Assembly (NCBI GenBank): GCA_016937035.1
Contig: JAFGWS010000103.1
Coordinates: 1 to 49,891 of the forward strand
Length of the DNA stretch: 49,891 bases
Direction of reading: 5' to 3'
Origin: Pontiellaceae bacterium
Lineage (GTDB): Bacteria; Verrucomicrobiota; Kiritimatiellia; Kiritimatiellales; Pontiellaceae
Shown: in pieces, positions 39,901 to 48,373 of the stretch
Numbering within the stretch: the first letter of the stretch is position 1
Layout of the letters: each line of letters starts with the position of its first letter
Program-made: the position numbers and the translations under genes
Notes under the pieces: generated by a model
Databases searched by the model: none
Told to the model about the DNA's origin: nothing
What the model saw: the letters and a program-made list of their open reading frames with translations, nothing else

Positions 39901-41996
39901 CCGTAGCGTTGGTCACGCTGGACGCCGGACTTCCCTCGGAACAGGCAACGGACATCTATCGTTTTGAGTTTACCGCCGCCGATCCAACTCCGATCCATGC
40001 CGGACTGTTGGAAGATAACACGCAGGCCGAATTTGCACCGAAGCTGATCTTTGATTCCGAAGGACGCCTGCTGACCGCCTTTGAACAGATTAATGCCGAT
40101 TCAGACTCGGTGACTAATATCGAGGACTTTGCAACGGCGCTCGAAATCGCTTTGGCTGTGGATAACAACCCAATTCAGACGCTGACAGACAACCACTATC
40201 TGGACCATTCTCCTTCTTGGGTCGCTGGAGCGGATCAGGCGGTTTGGCTCTGCTGGCAGTCGTCGATCAGCAATCAATTGTTTGCCTCCGAATCTGAACC
40301 GATTGAGATCCATGTGCGTCCGTGGAATGCAGCAACCGGATCGCTGGATGCTGAGCTTCCAACCCTGTCGCTTACCAACATGATACAGTGCGCACCTGCC
40401 GCGTCGTCCGACGGGATTGAGCTGCTCTGCGTTGTCGATATGGATGGGGATGATGCCACTTCGGACGATACCGAAATTATGCAGTGGAGCCTTCGCTCCG
40501 ACGGCTGGCACGCCCCGGTCCGCCTGACCGACAACAACCTGCCCGACCTTTACATCAAGGCAAACACCGACCCCGACGGCACCGCCGCCTTCTGGCTGCA
40601 GGGCAATGTAATCGTTCATTATGACGGACAGCAAATCCGCTCAACCGGACTCGCTCCGCAGACTCCGGAAACTTTCAGAGCTGCGACAGACCCGGCGACC
40701 GGGCGCGCCGTACTCTGTTGGCAGGAAGCCTCCCCCACCGGAACGGTACTGACCGCATCCGTTATGGATAATGAATATCACGCGTGGTCCCAACCGTTTT
40801 CGCTCTACGACGGTCTCCGCAGCGCACACGATGTACAGCTCGGCTTCCAGGAAAACCAACTGCTGGCACTCTTTGCGGGCGATCTGGTTTCAACCAACTA
40901 CACGGTCGTGCAAACCGATATCTGCATAACGGAAACAGAACTGGGCGTTGATCCCGCAATCTCCTTCTCGTCGCTTAGCATTCTCCCGATCAATCCGGAA
41001 CCGGGATCTGTTGTTACCGCGCGCTGTGAGGTGGTAAACGGTGGACTGCTGGCGGTCTCCAACCTGACGGTTTCCTGTGCCTTGGGAACAGAAAGCAACC
41101 TGACCGAAACCGCAACGCTGTTCCACTCAGGACTGATTCCGGGGCACGGATCTGAAACCATCGAATGGCTGTTAACCGCGCCGATCTCGAATCAGGCACC
41201 GCACATTCTCCATTGGGAACTGGATGGTGAAAACGCTGTCTCCGAAATGAATGAATCCAACAATACCGCACAGATCAGTCTGTTCCCGCCGGATTTAACC
41301 CCCGGCGACTATCTGTTTTTGCCCAGCATCATCCCGTCCCGATATACACTGAAAACGCGGATTGAAAATCAGGGCACCGGAGTTTCCGCCCCCTGCTACG
41401 CCGAGATCCGTATCGACGGGATGGATCAAGGCGTTTCAGCCATCCCGGAAATCGAGGCCGGCGGATTTTATGAGTGGGAATCCCGCATCCAACTGGGCGC
41501 GGAAGCCTCCGGAGAAGTTCCAGAAATCGTCCTGGCACTAGACACGCAGGACGAACTTGCTGAATCCTGCGAGACCAACAATACCGCCTCGTTCACCTTC
41601 AGCGGACTCTCCACCAACGATGACGATGCAGACGGACTGCCCGATGTGTGGGAACAGTATTATCACCAGACGCTCGACTATGCTCCAGACGATGACGCCG
41701 ATGGAGACGGATATTCTGAGAGCGTGGAATGGCGCCAACAGATGGATCCGACAATTACCGATGCTCCGGCTCTCATCCGCATTGTTCCACCGATGAATGG
41801 AACAGCTCCCGGCATTCAATGGCAGGCGCTTGAGCAAATCGGCTATGATATTTACTGCACCACCAATCTCGTAAACGGCGAGGGATGGAAATATCGCGGC
41901 ACCGTACACGGCCAAGGGGAGATGGAAAGCTTCGGGCCGCAAACCCGCTCCGATGCGGATAGTCCAACCCTGTTTTTCCGCGTTGAGATGCAGTAA
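36972..41996 (+). CDS. Giant secreted MORN-repeat/CARDB protein
   Basis: 1674 residues, ATG 36972 with AGGCAGGA upstream. Signal sequence RLIIQLLLLQGLLFPGYSAA. Residues about 50-450 hold some 15 MORN_2-type (YwqK-like) repeats of the G-x-Y-x-x-Y-Y-x-N-G-x-L form. Next come a carboxypeptidase-regulatory-like domain (YGHAQDEFGNPVENITLNIGG), beta domains, a long beta-rich middle (about 880-1320), and two CARDB-like domains (LSILPINPEPGSVVTARCEV; YTLKTRIENQGTGVSAP). Then a calcium-binding TSP3-like stretch (NDDDADGLPDVWEQYY, DDDADGDGYSES) and a C-terminal module ending TLFFRVEMQ. Extracellular or surface-located; probably structural or adhesive. Confidence 0.85.
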   Translation: MNLLNAESGTVECRKSFFGKRLIIQLLLLQGLLFPGYSAAEDHEILEYYGSTWEGVIHYFYYLDGEGNQVTHGRYETFFTNGQLWEEGEYVDGKREGTYRSYYRTGELHTTAEYVDGKRTGTAYEYYENGQINGENQWENDLQNGYWRSYYEDGQLRSEGSYVNGVADGAFRSYYPNGLLKSEYFMKDGLKNGRYRSWRIVDDQRLIEYDYEYKDDVKDGPYEEWGTTLDTDGTLYHSSHRQSAYQNGSYPNGYSLEEYWRAPGVLNNRRESYYSEGLLDGKSYYESYYSDGSPYDEITQTYRKGFKLEGEEIHYRKDGSYYTFTTLYGLEHGTYKDVRADGSIAEQKEYTYGKLDGLVQYFRTDGSLQYSTEYENGKRQGWYTTYTTSGAVYEKTYYTYGKMHGAFYHYGTASYDNVTIGQYSNGKKCGIWTTTKNSDGTVTTVDYGSPEPMETPEEYTYSGEIYGHAQDEFGNPVENITLNIGGVSVQSDSYGNFTANVESKEPVISVSGGGSTSGMIALQSGSVNVLVSSKEPTIQIHSAPTANSYFFEGIPAPAPLTVGVDWNSTDTSNGWISVTANGQSAAIFNSDSSDEWKFTIDPASYPFSGTTRPDRNRVEIYAELNGKKSQKETLQYHVIPVPTWLNSVNGTLKSDNNSRYGKTTYQISGAFPQKPIELKISQETLPSWAWSAWSYIPFIGGKSFGLKSTQAKLEGEVSSDGSASLSLSGVNGFEAAGAEIEGKIGGKGNIKLSALNGLEFTGGSLVFGLDGKIERSENIGTVFPALKKAESIAVAGRAISRFNQMAKVAASVYVGGDATLDIVNQDGGLELSAATLGMKTGLNIGLILDLISDKLKAELRGGGEALISWQVPPNPDYLKDLESKVYATLSVSAWRWEKVFRIEEGLKLSDPPAEPSLQTASFEWTEEEDWSLMPIPARYSSLFRQAVSCVESNVCVLMENVYSHPELAMAFGSATSAVALVTLDAGLPSEQATDIYRFEFTAADPTPIHAGLLEDNTQAEFAPKLIFDSEGRLLTAFEQINADSDSVTNIEDFATALEIALAVDNNPIQTLTDNHYLDHSPSWVAGADQAVWLCWQSSISNQLFASESEPIEIHVRPWNAATGSLDAELPTLSLTNMIQCAPAASSDGIELLCVVDMDGDDATSDDTEIMQWSLRSDGWHAPVRLTDNNLPDLYIKANTDPDGTAAFWLQGNVIVHYDGQQIRSTGLAPQTPETFRAATDPATGRAVLCWQEASPTGTVLTASVMDNEYHAWSQPFSLYDGLRSAHDVQLGFQENQLLALFAGDLVSTNYTVVQTDICITETELGVDPAISFSSLSILPINPEPGSVVTARCEVVNGGLLAVSNLTVSCALGTESNLTETATLFHSGLIPGHGSETIEWLLTAPISNQAPHILHWELDGENAVSEMNESNNTAQISLFPPDLTPGDYLFLPSIIPSRYTLKTRIENQGTGVSAPCYAEIRIDGMDQGVSAIPEIEAGGFYEWESRIQLGAEASGEVPEIVLALDTQDELAESCETNNTASFTFSGLSTNDDDADGLPDVWEQYYHQTLDYAPDDDADGDGYSESVEWRQQMDPTITDAPALIRIVPPMNGTAPGIQWQALEQIGYDIYCTTNLVNGEGWKYRGTVHGQGEMESFGPQTRSDADSPTLFFRVEMQ

Positions 41997-42212
41997 CCTG
42001 TTGGAATGTAAAAAGGGTTTAGCCTGGCTGATTCGTACGCAAACGACGGTTCGTAATGGATGGGTTGCAAACAAAACTGGAGATAGGCCACTGCGTGAAG
42101 GAATCGCGGGCGGTGTCGGCCTTTGAAAAGCAATCGATAATTCGGTTCAGCAAATGAAGTCAGAAATGCTACAGTGCACGGGTTGGTACCTTTTCTTTTT
42201 TCTGGAGGACAT

Positions 42213-42848
42213 ATGTTGGCACGAATCAATACGTTTTTTAAGACCACGATACTCGGCGGAATCATCGTTATACTGCCGACGGTTATTCTTATTCTCGCCT
42301 TCAAATGGCTGTTCGGCATGGTGGCCGGCGTGATCAGCCCGCTCACCCGTTTGGTGCTTAAAAATCTGACCCTGCCGACGGCCTACGACAACACCATCGC
42401 GACCCTCATTGTGCTGGTTGTCATTGTGCTGGGCTGTTTTATGTTCGGGCTGTTTGTACGGACCAAACTGGGACAGATTATCTACAGTGCGTTCGAAAAC
42501 AGCTTCCTGAGCCGTGCGCCCGGATACCGCATGATCAAAGAGACGGTCACCCAACTGCTCGGCAAAAAAAAGTCGCCCTTTTCATCGGTTGCGCTGGCAC
42601 AGATTTTTGAAAACGGCATCATGGCCACGGCCTTTGTTACGGAGGAGCATGAAAACGGCATGGTGACGGTCTTTGTACCGACCGGCCCGAACCCGACGTC
42701 CGGTTTCATCTATCACCTCGACGCAAAGCTGGTGCATCGCATCGATGTCTCTGTGGAGGAAGCGATGCGCTCGGTCATTTCGTGCGGAGCCGGCTCCAGC
42801 AAGCTGACACAGAAGCTGGTGAAAACAAGTCCATCAGCCGAAGATTAA
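42213..42848 (+). CDS. DUF502-family membrane protein
   Basis: 211 residues from ATG 42213, which has TGGAGGAC upstream; the GTG opening at 42174 is unsupported. Starts MLARINTFFKTTILGGIIVI and has two transmembrane helices (GIIVILPTVILILAFKWLFG and IATLIVLVVIVLGCFMFGLF), followed by a soluble domain (GYRMIKETVTQLLGKKK; FVPTGPNPTSGFIY). The family is widespread in bacteria and of unknown function. Its last 15 bases overlap the convergent CPBP gene. Confidence 0.9.
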   Translation: MLARINTFFKTTILGGIIVILPTVILILAFKWLFGMVAGVISPLTRLVLKNLTLPTAYDNTIATLIVLVVIVLGCFMFGLFVRTKLGQIIYSAFENSFLSRAPGYRMIKETVTQLLGKKKSPFSSVALAQIFENGIMATAFVTEEHENGMVTVFVPTGPNPTSGFIYHLDAKLVHRIDVSVEEAMRSVISCGAGSSKLTQKLVKTSPSAED

Positions 42849-43511
42849 GAGGTAGCCCAGCGCAAAGATGGCGACGTCTACCACCGCGTGAGAAATCCAG
42901 CCGGGCCAGATGGTCTTATAGCGCAGGAACATCCACGACCAAAACGCACCGCCGAAGGCAATTCCGGTCGCGCCGACAGCGGTTACAATACCGTTGAAAT
43001 AGACCTGCATCGCAATCACGTGATGTACAGAAAAGGCCAGGGCGGAGACGACAATAGCCGCTTTCGGTTTCATCAACGCGTAACACTGTCGCACAACAAA
43101 CCAGCGCCAGACATATTCCTCCAGCACCGAGTTGACGGAAAACCAGTAGAGCGCACCCAGCAGATAGCGGTGCTGAGGAACCAAGCCGATCTGCTCAGCC
43201 ATTTCCCGAACAAAGCCGGGGTCAATCAGACGGCGGCCCAGCAGCCAATACATCAGCCCAATGAATGCGGAGATCGCCAGCCCGCTCAAGAGCCCCATGC
43301 GGAACCCGCCGGGCGCGGTCTTTCCGCAGGGCAATTGCCCGCGCTGTACAGAGAAAAACCAGACCGCCGGAATCAGCAGGATCCAGATCTTGGAAAACAG
43401 AAAGATGCCTTTCCCTGCCGCCGTTCCCGGCCAGAGGACCATGCCGAAGAACACGCCGATCGAGGGAGCGGGCAGCAGCAGGAGGAGCGATAAAAAGGAA
43501 GAGCGCCTCAC
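42834..43511 (-). CDS. CPBP-family intramembrane glutamic protease
   Basis: 225 residues, GTG start at 43511 with GGGGAGGAG upstream. Several transmembrane helices; the catalytic motif is NSVLEEYVWRWFV (the EExxxR box), with HH in FSVHHVIAMQ. CPBP/Abi (CAAX protease-like) proteins are membrane endopeptidases; substrates are unknown. 46 bases after trpB2 on the same strand, so possibly in that operon. Confidence 0.88.
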   Translation of the reverse strand: MRRSSFLSLLLLLPAPSIGVFFGMVLWPGTAAGKGIFLFSKIWILLIPAVWFFSVQRGQLPCGKTAPGGFRMGLLSGLAISAFIGLMYWLLGRRLIDPGFVREMAEQIGLVPQHRYLLGALYWFSVNSVLEEYVWRWFVVRQCYALMKPKAAIVVSALAFSVHHVIAMQVYFNGIVTAVGATGIAFGGAFWSWMFLRYKTIWPGWISHAVVDVAIFALGYLLIFG

Positions 43512-43556
43512 GCGCTCCTCCCCATTCCATTTATTTCTTCCGCCATAAAACGCCTC

Positions 43557-44921
43557 CTACGGCCTCGGCAGGCCTTCCATGCAGAACTGCGATTTCTGCA
43601 GCAGCTCATCGGGCAAGGGATAATCCTGAAGATTCCCGTTGAAGTACGCTTCGTACCCCTTCAGGTCCATCAGGCCGTGGCCGGACCAGTTCATCAGAAT
43701 GGTCTTTTCCTTTCCTTCTTCCTTTGCCCGTTTGGCTTCGCAGATCGTCTGAGCGATGGCGTGCGCGGTTTCCGGTGCAGGAATAAATCCTTCTGTGCGG
43801 GCAAAGAGAACGGCCGCCTGGTAGCATTCGCTTTGTCCGATGGAGGTAGCTTCGATATGGCCTTCGTTCATCGCGTGACTGACCATCGGTGCCATCCCGT
43901 GATAGCGCAATCCGCCGGCGTGCAATGGCGGCGGAACAAAGGTATGACCCAGACTGTGCATCGGAAGCAGCGGTGTCATCATGGCCACATCGCCGGAATC
44001 ATAGCGATACTCCGCACGCGTCAGTGTTGGGCAGGCTTGGGGTTCCGTTGCGATAATCCGGATATCGGCGCCGTGCATTCGGTCGTTGATGAACGGGAAG
44101 GCGATCCCGGCAAAATTGGATCCACCGCCGGCACAGCCGATCACAATATCGGGATAATCGCCGATTTTCTTCATTTGATTCTGTGCTTCCTGCCCGATCA
44201 CGGTCTGGTGAAGCATCACATGGTTCAGAACCGAACCCAGCGTATAGCGGGTGTCTTCGGACCTCAAACACTCTTCGATCGCTTCGGAAATTGCAATTCC
44301 GAGGCTTCCGGGCGTATTCGGATCGTCGGCCAAAATCCGGCGGCCCACTTCGGTTTCCATACTCGGGCTCGCCACGCAGTTGCCGCCCCACGTGCGCATC
44401 ATCATCTTGCGGAACGGCTTTTGGTCAAAACTGATACGCACCATGAACACCTTGCACTCAATGCCGCCCACCAGTGCACAGGCAAACGACAGCGCCGAGC
44501 CCCACTGCCCCGCGCCGGTTTCCGTCGTGAGCTTTTTAATGCCGAACTGCTTGTTATACCACGCCTGCGCAACGGCGGTGTTCGGCTTGTGGCTGCCGGC
44601 GGGAGAAACACCTTCGTTCTTGTAATAGATTTTGGCGGGCGTTCCGAGCGCCTTTTCCAGACGGCGTGCGCGGTAGAGCGGAGTTGGTCGCCAGATTTTG
44701 AGATAGCCCATAATTTCGTCGGGAATATCGATCCAGCGCTCGGTGCTGACCTCCTGCTCGATCAGATTCATTGGAAATATGCGTCCCAGCGCCTCGGGAC
44801 CAATCGGATGGCCGGAAATATCGACCGGCGGCGGCATTGGATGGGCAAAATCAGCGACGAGGTTATACCATTGCTTCGGCAGTTCATCTTCGGTCAATAC
44901 GACTTTAACCTGCTCACTCAT
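43557..44921 (-). CDS. trpB: Tryptophan synthase beta chain, TrpB2 type
   Basis: 454 residues from ATG 44921, with GAGGAGGG five bases upstream; the frame extends further without support. The length and the N-terminal extension (WYNLVADFAHPMPPPVDIS) are those of the TrpB2 subfamily (COG1350), which acts without tight TrpA binding. PLP lysine in GVSPAGSHKPNTA, phosphate loop GCAGGGSNFAG and ETGAGQWGSALSFA. It converts indole and serine to tryptophan. No trpA or other trp gene nearby, typical for stand-alone TrpB2. Confidence 0.95.
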   Translation of the reverse strand: MSEQVKVVLTEDELPKQWYNLVADFAHPMPPPVDISGHPIGPEALGRIFPMNLIEQEVSTERWIDIPDEIMGYLKIWRPTPLYRARRLEKALGTPAKIYYKNEGVSPAGSHKPNTAVAQAWYNKQFGIKKLTTETGAGQWGSALSFACALVGGIECKVFMVRISFDQKPFRKMMMRTWGGNCVASPSMETEVGRRILADDPNTPGSLGIAISEAIEECLRSEDTRYTLGSVLNHVMLHQTVIGQEAQNQMKKIGDYPDIVIGCAGGGSNFAGIAFPFINDRMHGADIRIIATEPQACPTLTRAEYRYDSGDVAMMTPLLPMHSLGHTFVPPPLHAGGLRYHGMAPMVSHAMNEGHIEATSIGQSECYQAAVLFARTEGFIPAPETAHAIAQTICEAKRAKEEGKEKTILMNWSGHGLMDLKGYEAYFNGNLQDYPLPDELLQKSQFCMEGLPRP

Positions 44922-45028
44922 GGAATCCCTCCTCATGATTAATCTGTTCTGCTGCACAGAAGTACGACTCGAATACCCCCTTGTCAACTTCTCCCGTCAA
45001 GAAAGATCAAAGCTGCACACATTTAGAT

Positions 45029-45412
45029 TTATCGGTTCTCTTTTTTGTATTTCCTGATGTGAACAACATCGCCCTCAAAAATTTTCCCTTCCATCTCCGT
45101 TGAGCTCAACAAGCGGTTTTCATGTTTCACTCGGTAGTCTGTAGCAGCCACATAGGTGGCAAATTCCAACACCGTTCCATCCCAAGAGACATCACTGACG
45201 ATCATCTCCCGTCCGCTGAGGGAACTATGCCCCTGAATCTCCAGTCGGCCGTCGGCCGCCCGCGAAATGTCATACACCGCAACGGATTCGTCCGAAATCC
45301 AGGTGCCGAGAATGTCCTCATCGGGATTCAGCGGTTCCGACAAGACCATACATCCGCTCAATCCAACCAACAGACCCGCGCACAGTGCGCCCTTAAATAT
45401 CCACCGTTTCAT
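45029..45412 (-). CDS. Small lipoprotein, unknown
   Basis: 127 residues. Signal peptide with lipobox LSGC (MKRWIFKGALCAGLLVGLSGC), mature chain starting CMVLSEPLNPDEDILGTW. The rest is a small beta-rich domain (GTWISDESVAVYDISRA; VHIRKYKKENR) resembling lipocalin-like or heat-shock HslJ-type folds, without a confident match. GAGGTG precedes the ATG. It lies 21 bases after the TPR lipoprotein gene; both would be Lgt substrates. Confidence 0.8.
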   Translation of the reverse strand: MKRWIFKGALCAGLLVGLSGCMVLSEPLNPDEDILGTWISDESVAVYDISRAADGRLEIQGHSSLSGREMIVSDVSWDGTVLEFATYVAATDYRVKHENRLLSSTEMEGKIFEGDVVHIRKYKKENR

Positions 45413-45433
45413 GGCTGCACCTCTTTTCGGTTT

Positions 45434-46732
45434 TTACATCGTTTCGGCCACTATCCGCTTAGCAATCTCATACCCGTTTCCCGCGGCCCGCTTTATCCAT
45501 TTTTCATAAATCGCCGCATTCTTTTCCACCCCGATGCCGTAGCGATAAATCATCGCCATGCTGTATTGCGCATTGGCATCGTTTCCTTCTGCCTTTGCTT
45601 CCAGATGCTTGAGCAACAGATCGCTGCGCTCCGGGGCTAATGGATTATCGGTTTTGTCGGCCTCTTCCACCTGTTCACGAAGAACGTCGATGGCCGGGCC
45701 GCCGCCCTGCGCAGCAAAGATTTCAACCGCCCCCTCAAAATCACACGCCGTTCCATATCCATACAGCTTGGAAATGGCTGCATACGAATCGGCCAGACCG
45801 CCGGGCAATCCGGAACGCGAACGCGCCTCTTCATATTTCAAATACCCCTCAGCCGGATCTCCCAACCGTTCCAGGCAACGCCCCCAGCAGACCAGACTCA
45901 CCTCTCTAACGATTCCGTGCTTGCCGGCGGTCATAAACTTTTCGGCCGCCGCCTCAAAGTCGCCCATATAAGCCAATCCGTTACCCCACTGGAACCAGGC
46001 AATCGGATCGTTCGGGGCCATCTCCACCACTTTTTCAATAAGCTGGTTGGATTCTTCGTAGCGCTCCAAAAGGTACAATATAAACCCGAGCCGATAATAC
46101 GTCTGCGCATTGGGCTCGATCTCCGCCGCAAGCTGCTGATGTTCCAATGCCTTTTCCAGAAAGTTGGGGTGGTCCGCCAGTAACGTGGCATACGTATGGT
46201 GAACCATCGCCGGAGCGGAATCCCACGTCTCGAGAATGATCTCAAACTGCGCTGCGCCCTCTTCCAAAAAAACGCCCTGTCGGGTCGCTTCCATGGCATA
46301 TAACCAGCGCAAAAGCATTTCGTCGGGGTTCTGATCAATCCGCTTTTTCAGCTGCTTGAAAGCGTCCGCAACGTCCAACTTCTCATCCAGCGCAAGCTGA
46401 GCCGTTATCCCCAAAAGCGAGTCTGGATTCAAGCTCCGCACCTTCATGAAGGCTTGAACGGCAGAGTCGGCCTCCTGACGACTGAGTGCCAGAACGGCAA
46501 CCATAAACCAAAGGCGCTGGCTTTCGGGATACTTCTGACACGCCTCGACCACAACCTTCTCTGCATCTTTCTGGCGGCCTTTCCGGAGATAATCCATCGC
46601 CTGATCATACTGAGCTCGCGCAGCGTCAGGAGCCGTAAGCCCCCAAGCCGATTCCGAGGTCTCCTTTTCCGGGATCGTCGAACAGCCCGCCAACACGCTT
46701 ACGACCAACAGCAACACCCCGCTCAATCTCAT
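45434..46732 (-). CDS. TPR/Sel1-repeat lipoprotein
   Basis: 432 residues from ATG 46732, preceded by GGAGGAG four bases away; a GTG at 46753 lies inside the ruvC stop and is less likely. Lipobox LAGC (VVSVLAGCSTIPEKE). About eight TPR units (ARAQYDQAMDYLRKGRQKDA; YRLGFILYLLERYEESN; PIAWFQWGNGLAYMGDFEAA) and a C-terminal Sel1-like stretch (NAQYSMAMIYRYGIGVEKN). Protein-interaction scaffold on the membrane, in line with the outer-membrane or envelope TPR lipoproteins of this group. 20 bases after ruvC. Confidence 0.9.
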   Translation of the reverse strand: MRLSGVLLLVVSVLAGCSTIPEKETSESAWGLTAPDAARAQYDQAMDYLRKGRQKDAEKVVVEACQKYPESQRLWFMVAVLALSRQEADSAVQAFMKVRSLNPDSLLGITAQLALDEKLDVADAFKQLKKRIDQNPDEMLLRWLYAMEATRQGVFLEEGAAQFEIILETWDSAPAMVHHTYATLLADHPNFLEKALEHQQLAAEIEPNAQTYYRLGFILYLLERYEESNQLIEKVVEMAPNDPIAWFQWGNGLAYMGDFEAAAEKFMTAGKHGIVREVSLVCWGRCLERLGDPAEGYLKYEEARSRSGLPGGLADSYAAISKLYGYGTACDFEGAVEIFAAQGGGPAIDVLREQVEEADKTDNPLAPERSDLLLKHLEAKAEGNDANAQYSMAMIYRYGIGVEKNAAIYEKWIKRAAGNGYEIAKRIVAETM

Positions 46733-46752
46733 TAAACTCCTCCGCAATCTCA

Positions 46753-47265
46753 CTAAATCCGTTTTGCCCGCAACTCCTCCGGCAGCGAAAGCTGATGAAA
46801 ATGGCAGACGGCAATCGCCAGCGCATCCGCCGCATCTTCCTGAGGTTGTTCGCTTAATCCGAGCAGACGCTGAATCATCTTTGCCACCTGATCCTTCTGC
46901 GCCGAACCATTGCCCACGACCGCCTGCTTTACTTTACGCGGCGAGTGCTCCGTAATCATCAGCCCCTTTTTTGCACACGCCGTAATCGCCGCGCCGCGCG
47001 CCTGCCCCAGCACCATCGCCGTATTGGCATTCTTCGCAAAAAACGCCCCTTCAATCGCCGCACAGTCCGGACGGTGCTCCTCGATCAAATCCGAAATCGA
47101 ATTAAAAATATTTTCCAGGCAGGCCGAATGCGGGTCCTTCGGCTTATTGCGGATGCATCCATACGCAACCCCCCGCAAGACCGATCCGCGCGCCTCAATA
47201 ATCCCCACGCCCGTTGACCGCAACGACGTATCAATCCCCAAAATCTTTACTGTCTCTATCGCCAT
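46753..47265 (-). CDS. ruvC: Holliday junction resolvase RuvC
   Basis: 170 residues from ATG 47265; the frame opens 38 codons earlier but the family starts here. RNase H fold with acidic residues in LGIDTSLRSTG, the Glu of AIEGAFFAKNANTA and the C-terminal DAADALAIAVCH. It resolves Holliday junctions with RuvAB, which are not in this window. The start is preceded by a weak GGGGCGGA. First gene of a probable minus-strand transcript with the two lipoproteins. Confidence 0.95.
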   Translation of the reverse strand: MAIETVKILGIDTSLRSTGVGIIEARGSVLRGVAYGCIRNKPKDPHSACLENIFNSISDLIEEHRPDCAAIEGAFFAKNANTAMVLGQARGAAITACAKKGLMITEHSPRKVKQAVVGNGSAQKDQVAKMIQRLLGLSEQPQEDAADALAIAVCHFHQLSLPEELRAKRI

Positions 47266-47597
47266 TCCGCCCCATTTCCCGGAGAGCAATCCACTGCTTC
47301 CAGCCCCATTTGATACAAAAGACTTCGATAAGAAGCAACGATCCAGTCGATCTTTCCGCGCGCCGCCGAAAATTACCATATGTTAATTCTAAATGACTAT
47401 AATATCGGATGGATTCAGGCTAAGTTGTTCTGCTGTTATTTAATGACCATAGCAGCAGAAAGTATAACCATGGATTGATTATGTACCATTCTCTTCCAAC
47501 CCATCAGATCTGGAAAAACTCCCGCATCCCGCAGCGGAGAACAGACCGAATGCATCAAAGAATACCCGTCCATTTCAACGAGGGAAAACAGAAGGCC
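47266..47597. other. Divergent intergenic region between ruvC and a response regulator
   Basis: Contains no gene apart from in-frame upstream codons of the regulator. A TATAAT box at 47398-47403 with TTACCA 19 bases before it (47373-47378) is a plausible plus-strand promoter. An inverted repeat follows at 47428-47460. Nothing else recognised. Confidence 0.5.
47428..47460 (+). promoter_or_regulatory. Inverted repeat in the leader of the LuxR-type regulator
   Basis: Arms of 12 bases (47428-47439 and 47449-47460), complementary except for one position, with a nine-base loop. It lies about 25 bases downstream of the TATAAT box, so it would be an operator site or a leader hairpin. Confidence 0.45.
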
Positions 47598-48230
47598 ATG
47601 AAAATTATTTTTGTTGAGAGCGATTTGTCGGTAAATAACAACCTCCAGCTCCTTCTCGAAGGCGAGCAAAACACCGAATGGGCCATGGGTTATAAAACGG
47701 TTGAAGAAGCCATTGAACAGGCCCCTTGGGACGATGCCACCATTCTGCTGACCGATGTTATTCTATCCGACATGTCTGGAATCGATCTCCTTTCCTGGGC
47801 ACGCGAGAACTACCCTCATATTAACAGCATGGTTTTTACTTCTCACGACCACCGCGACACGGTCCTGAATGCCATTAAAGCCGGCGCATGCGGCTACCTG
47901 CTCAAAAGCAGCTCACCGCGCGAACTGATTGAATCGCTGGCGCAGTTAGTCGGCGGCGGCGCACCGATGTCGCCGAGGATTGCACGACAGGTTATTCTCG
48001 GTATGCAGCAGCCGAAGTTCAGCAGCACACTGCCCGAAAATCTGCTCACCACCCGCGAGCGGGAAATCCTCCTCCTCGTGGACCGGGGCCTCGCCTATAA
48101 AGAAATCGCAGATGCACTTTCCATCAGTCCGCACACCGTCCACACCCACGTAAAGAAAATTTACGAAAAGGTCGAGGCCGACGGACGCCAGGCCGTCATC
48201 AGCAAAGCCCGCCGCATGGGCTGGATCTAA
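47598..48230 (+). CDS. LuxR/NarL-family response regulator
   Basis: 210 residues from ATG 47598 (AGAAGG just upstream). The frame is open from 47475 without a stop, but those codons have no domain. Receiver domain with Asp in ILLTDVILSDMSGIDLL and Lys in GYLLKSSSPREL; C-terminal HTH_LuxR (LLTTREREILLLVDRGLAYKE; SPHTVHTHVKKIYEKVEADG). Its cognate kinase is not adjacent and the hybrid kinase at 16.6 kb has its own receiver, so pairing is unknown. Confidence 0.95.
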   Translation: MKIIFVESDLSVNNNLQLLLEGEQNTEWAMGYKTVEEAIEQAPWDDATILLTDVILSDMSGIDLLSWARENYPHINSMVFTSHDHRDTVLNAIKAGACGYLLKSSSPRELIESLAQLVGGGAPMSPRIARQVILGMQQPKFSSTLPENLLTTREREILLLVDRGLAYKEIADALSISPHTVHTHVKKIYEKVEADGRQAVISKARRMGWI

Positions 48231-48373
48231 TAGAACCTTCTGCTGAAGGTCCTGAAAAATAAATATCTCGATACCTCCTTTTTCTGCGTTCCATTTTTCA
48301 TTGGCTCTGCTACAATCACCCCCTGTCAAATGGAAGGGATGAACAGGAAGCGTTAACATAAAAGAGGGAAATC

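Noticed and set aside
43677..44942. 421-codon plus-strand open frame
   Set aside because: Antisense shadow of trpB2.
47475..47597. 41 in-frame codons upstream of the response regulator start
   Set aside because: No domain and likely leader sequence; the family begins at MKIIFVE (47598).
48235..48250. Six-bp perfect hairpin just after the response-regulator stop
   Set aside because: No T tract follows, so I do not call it a terminator.
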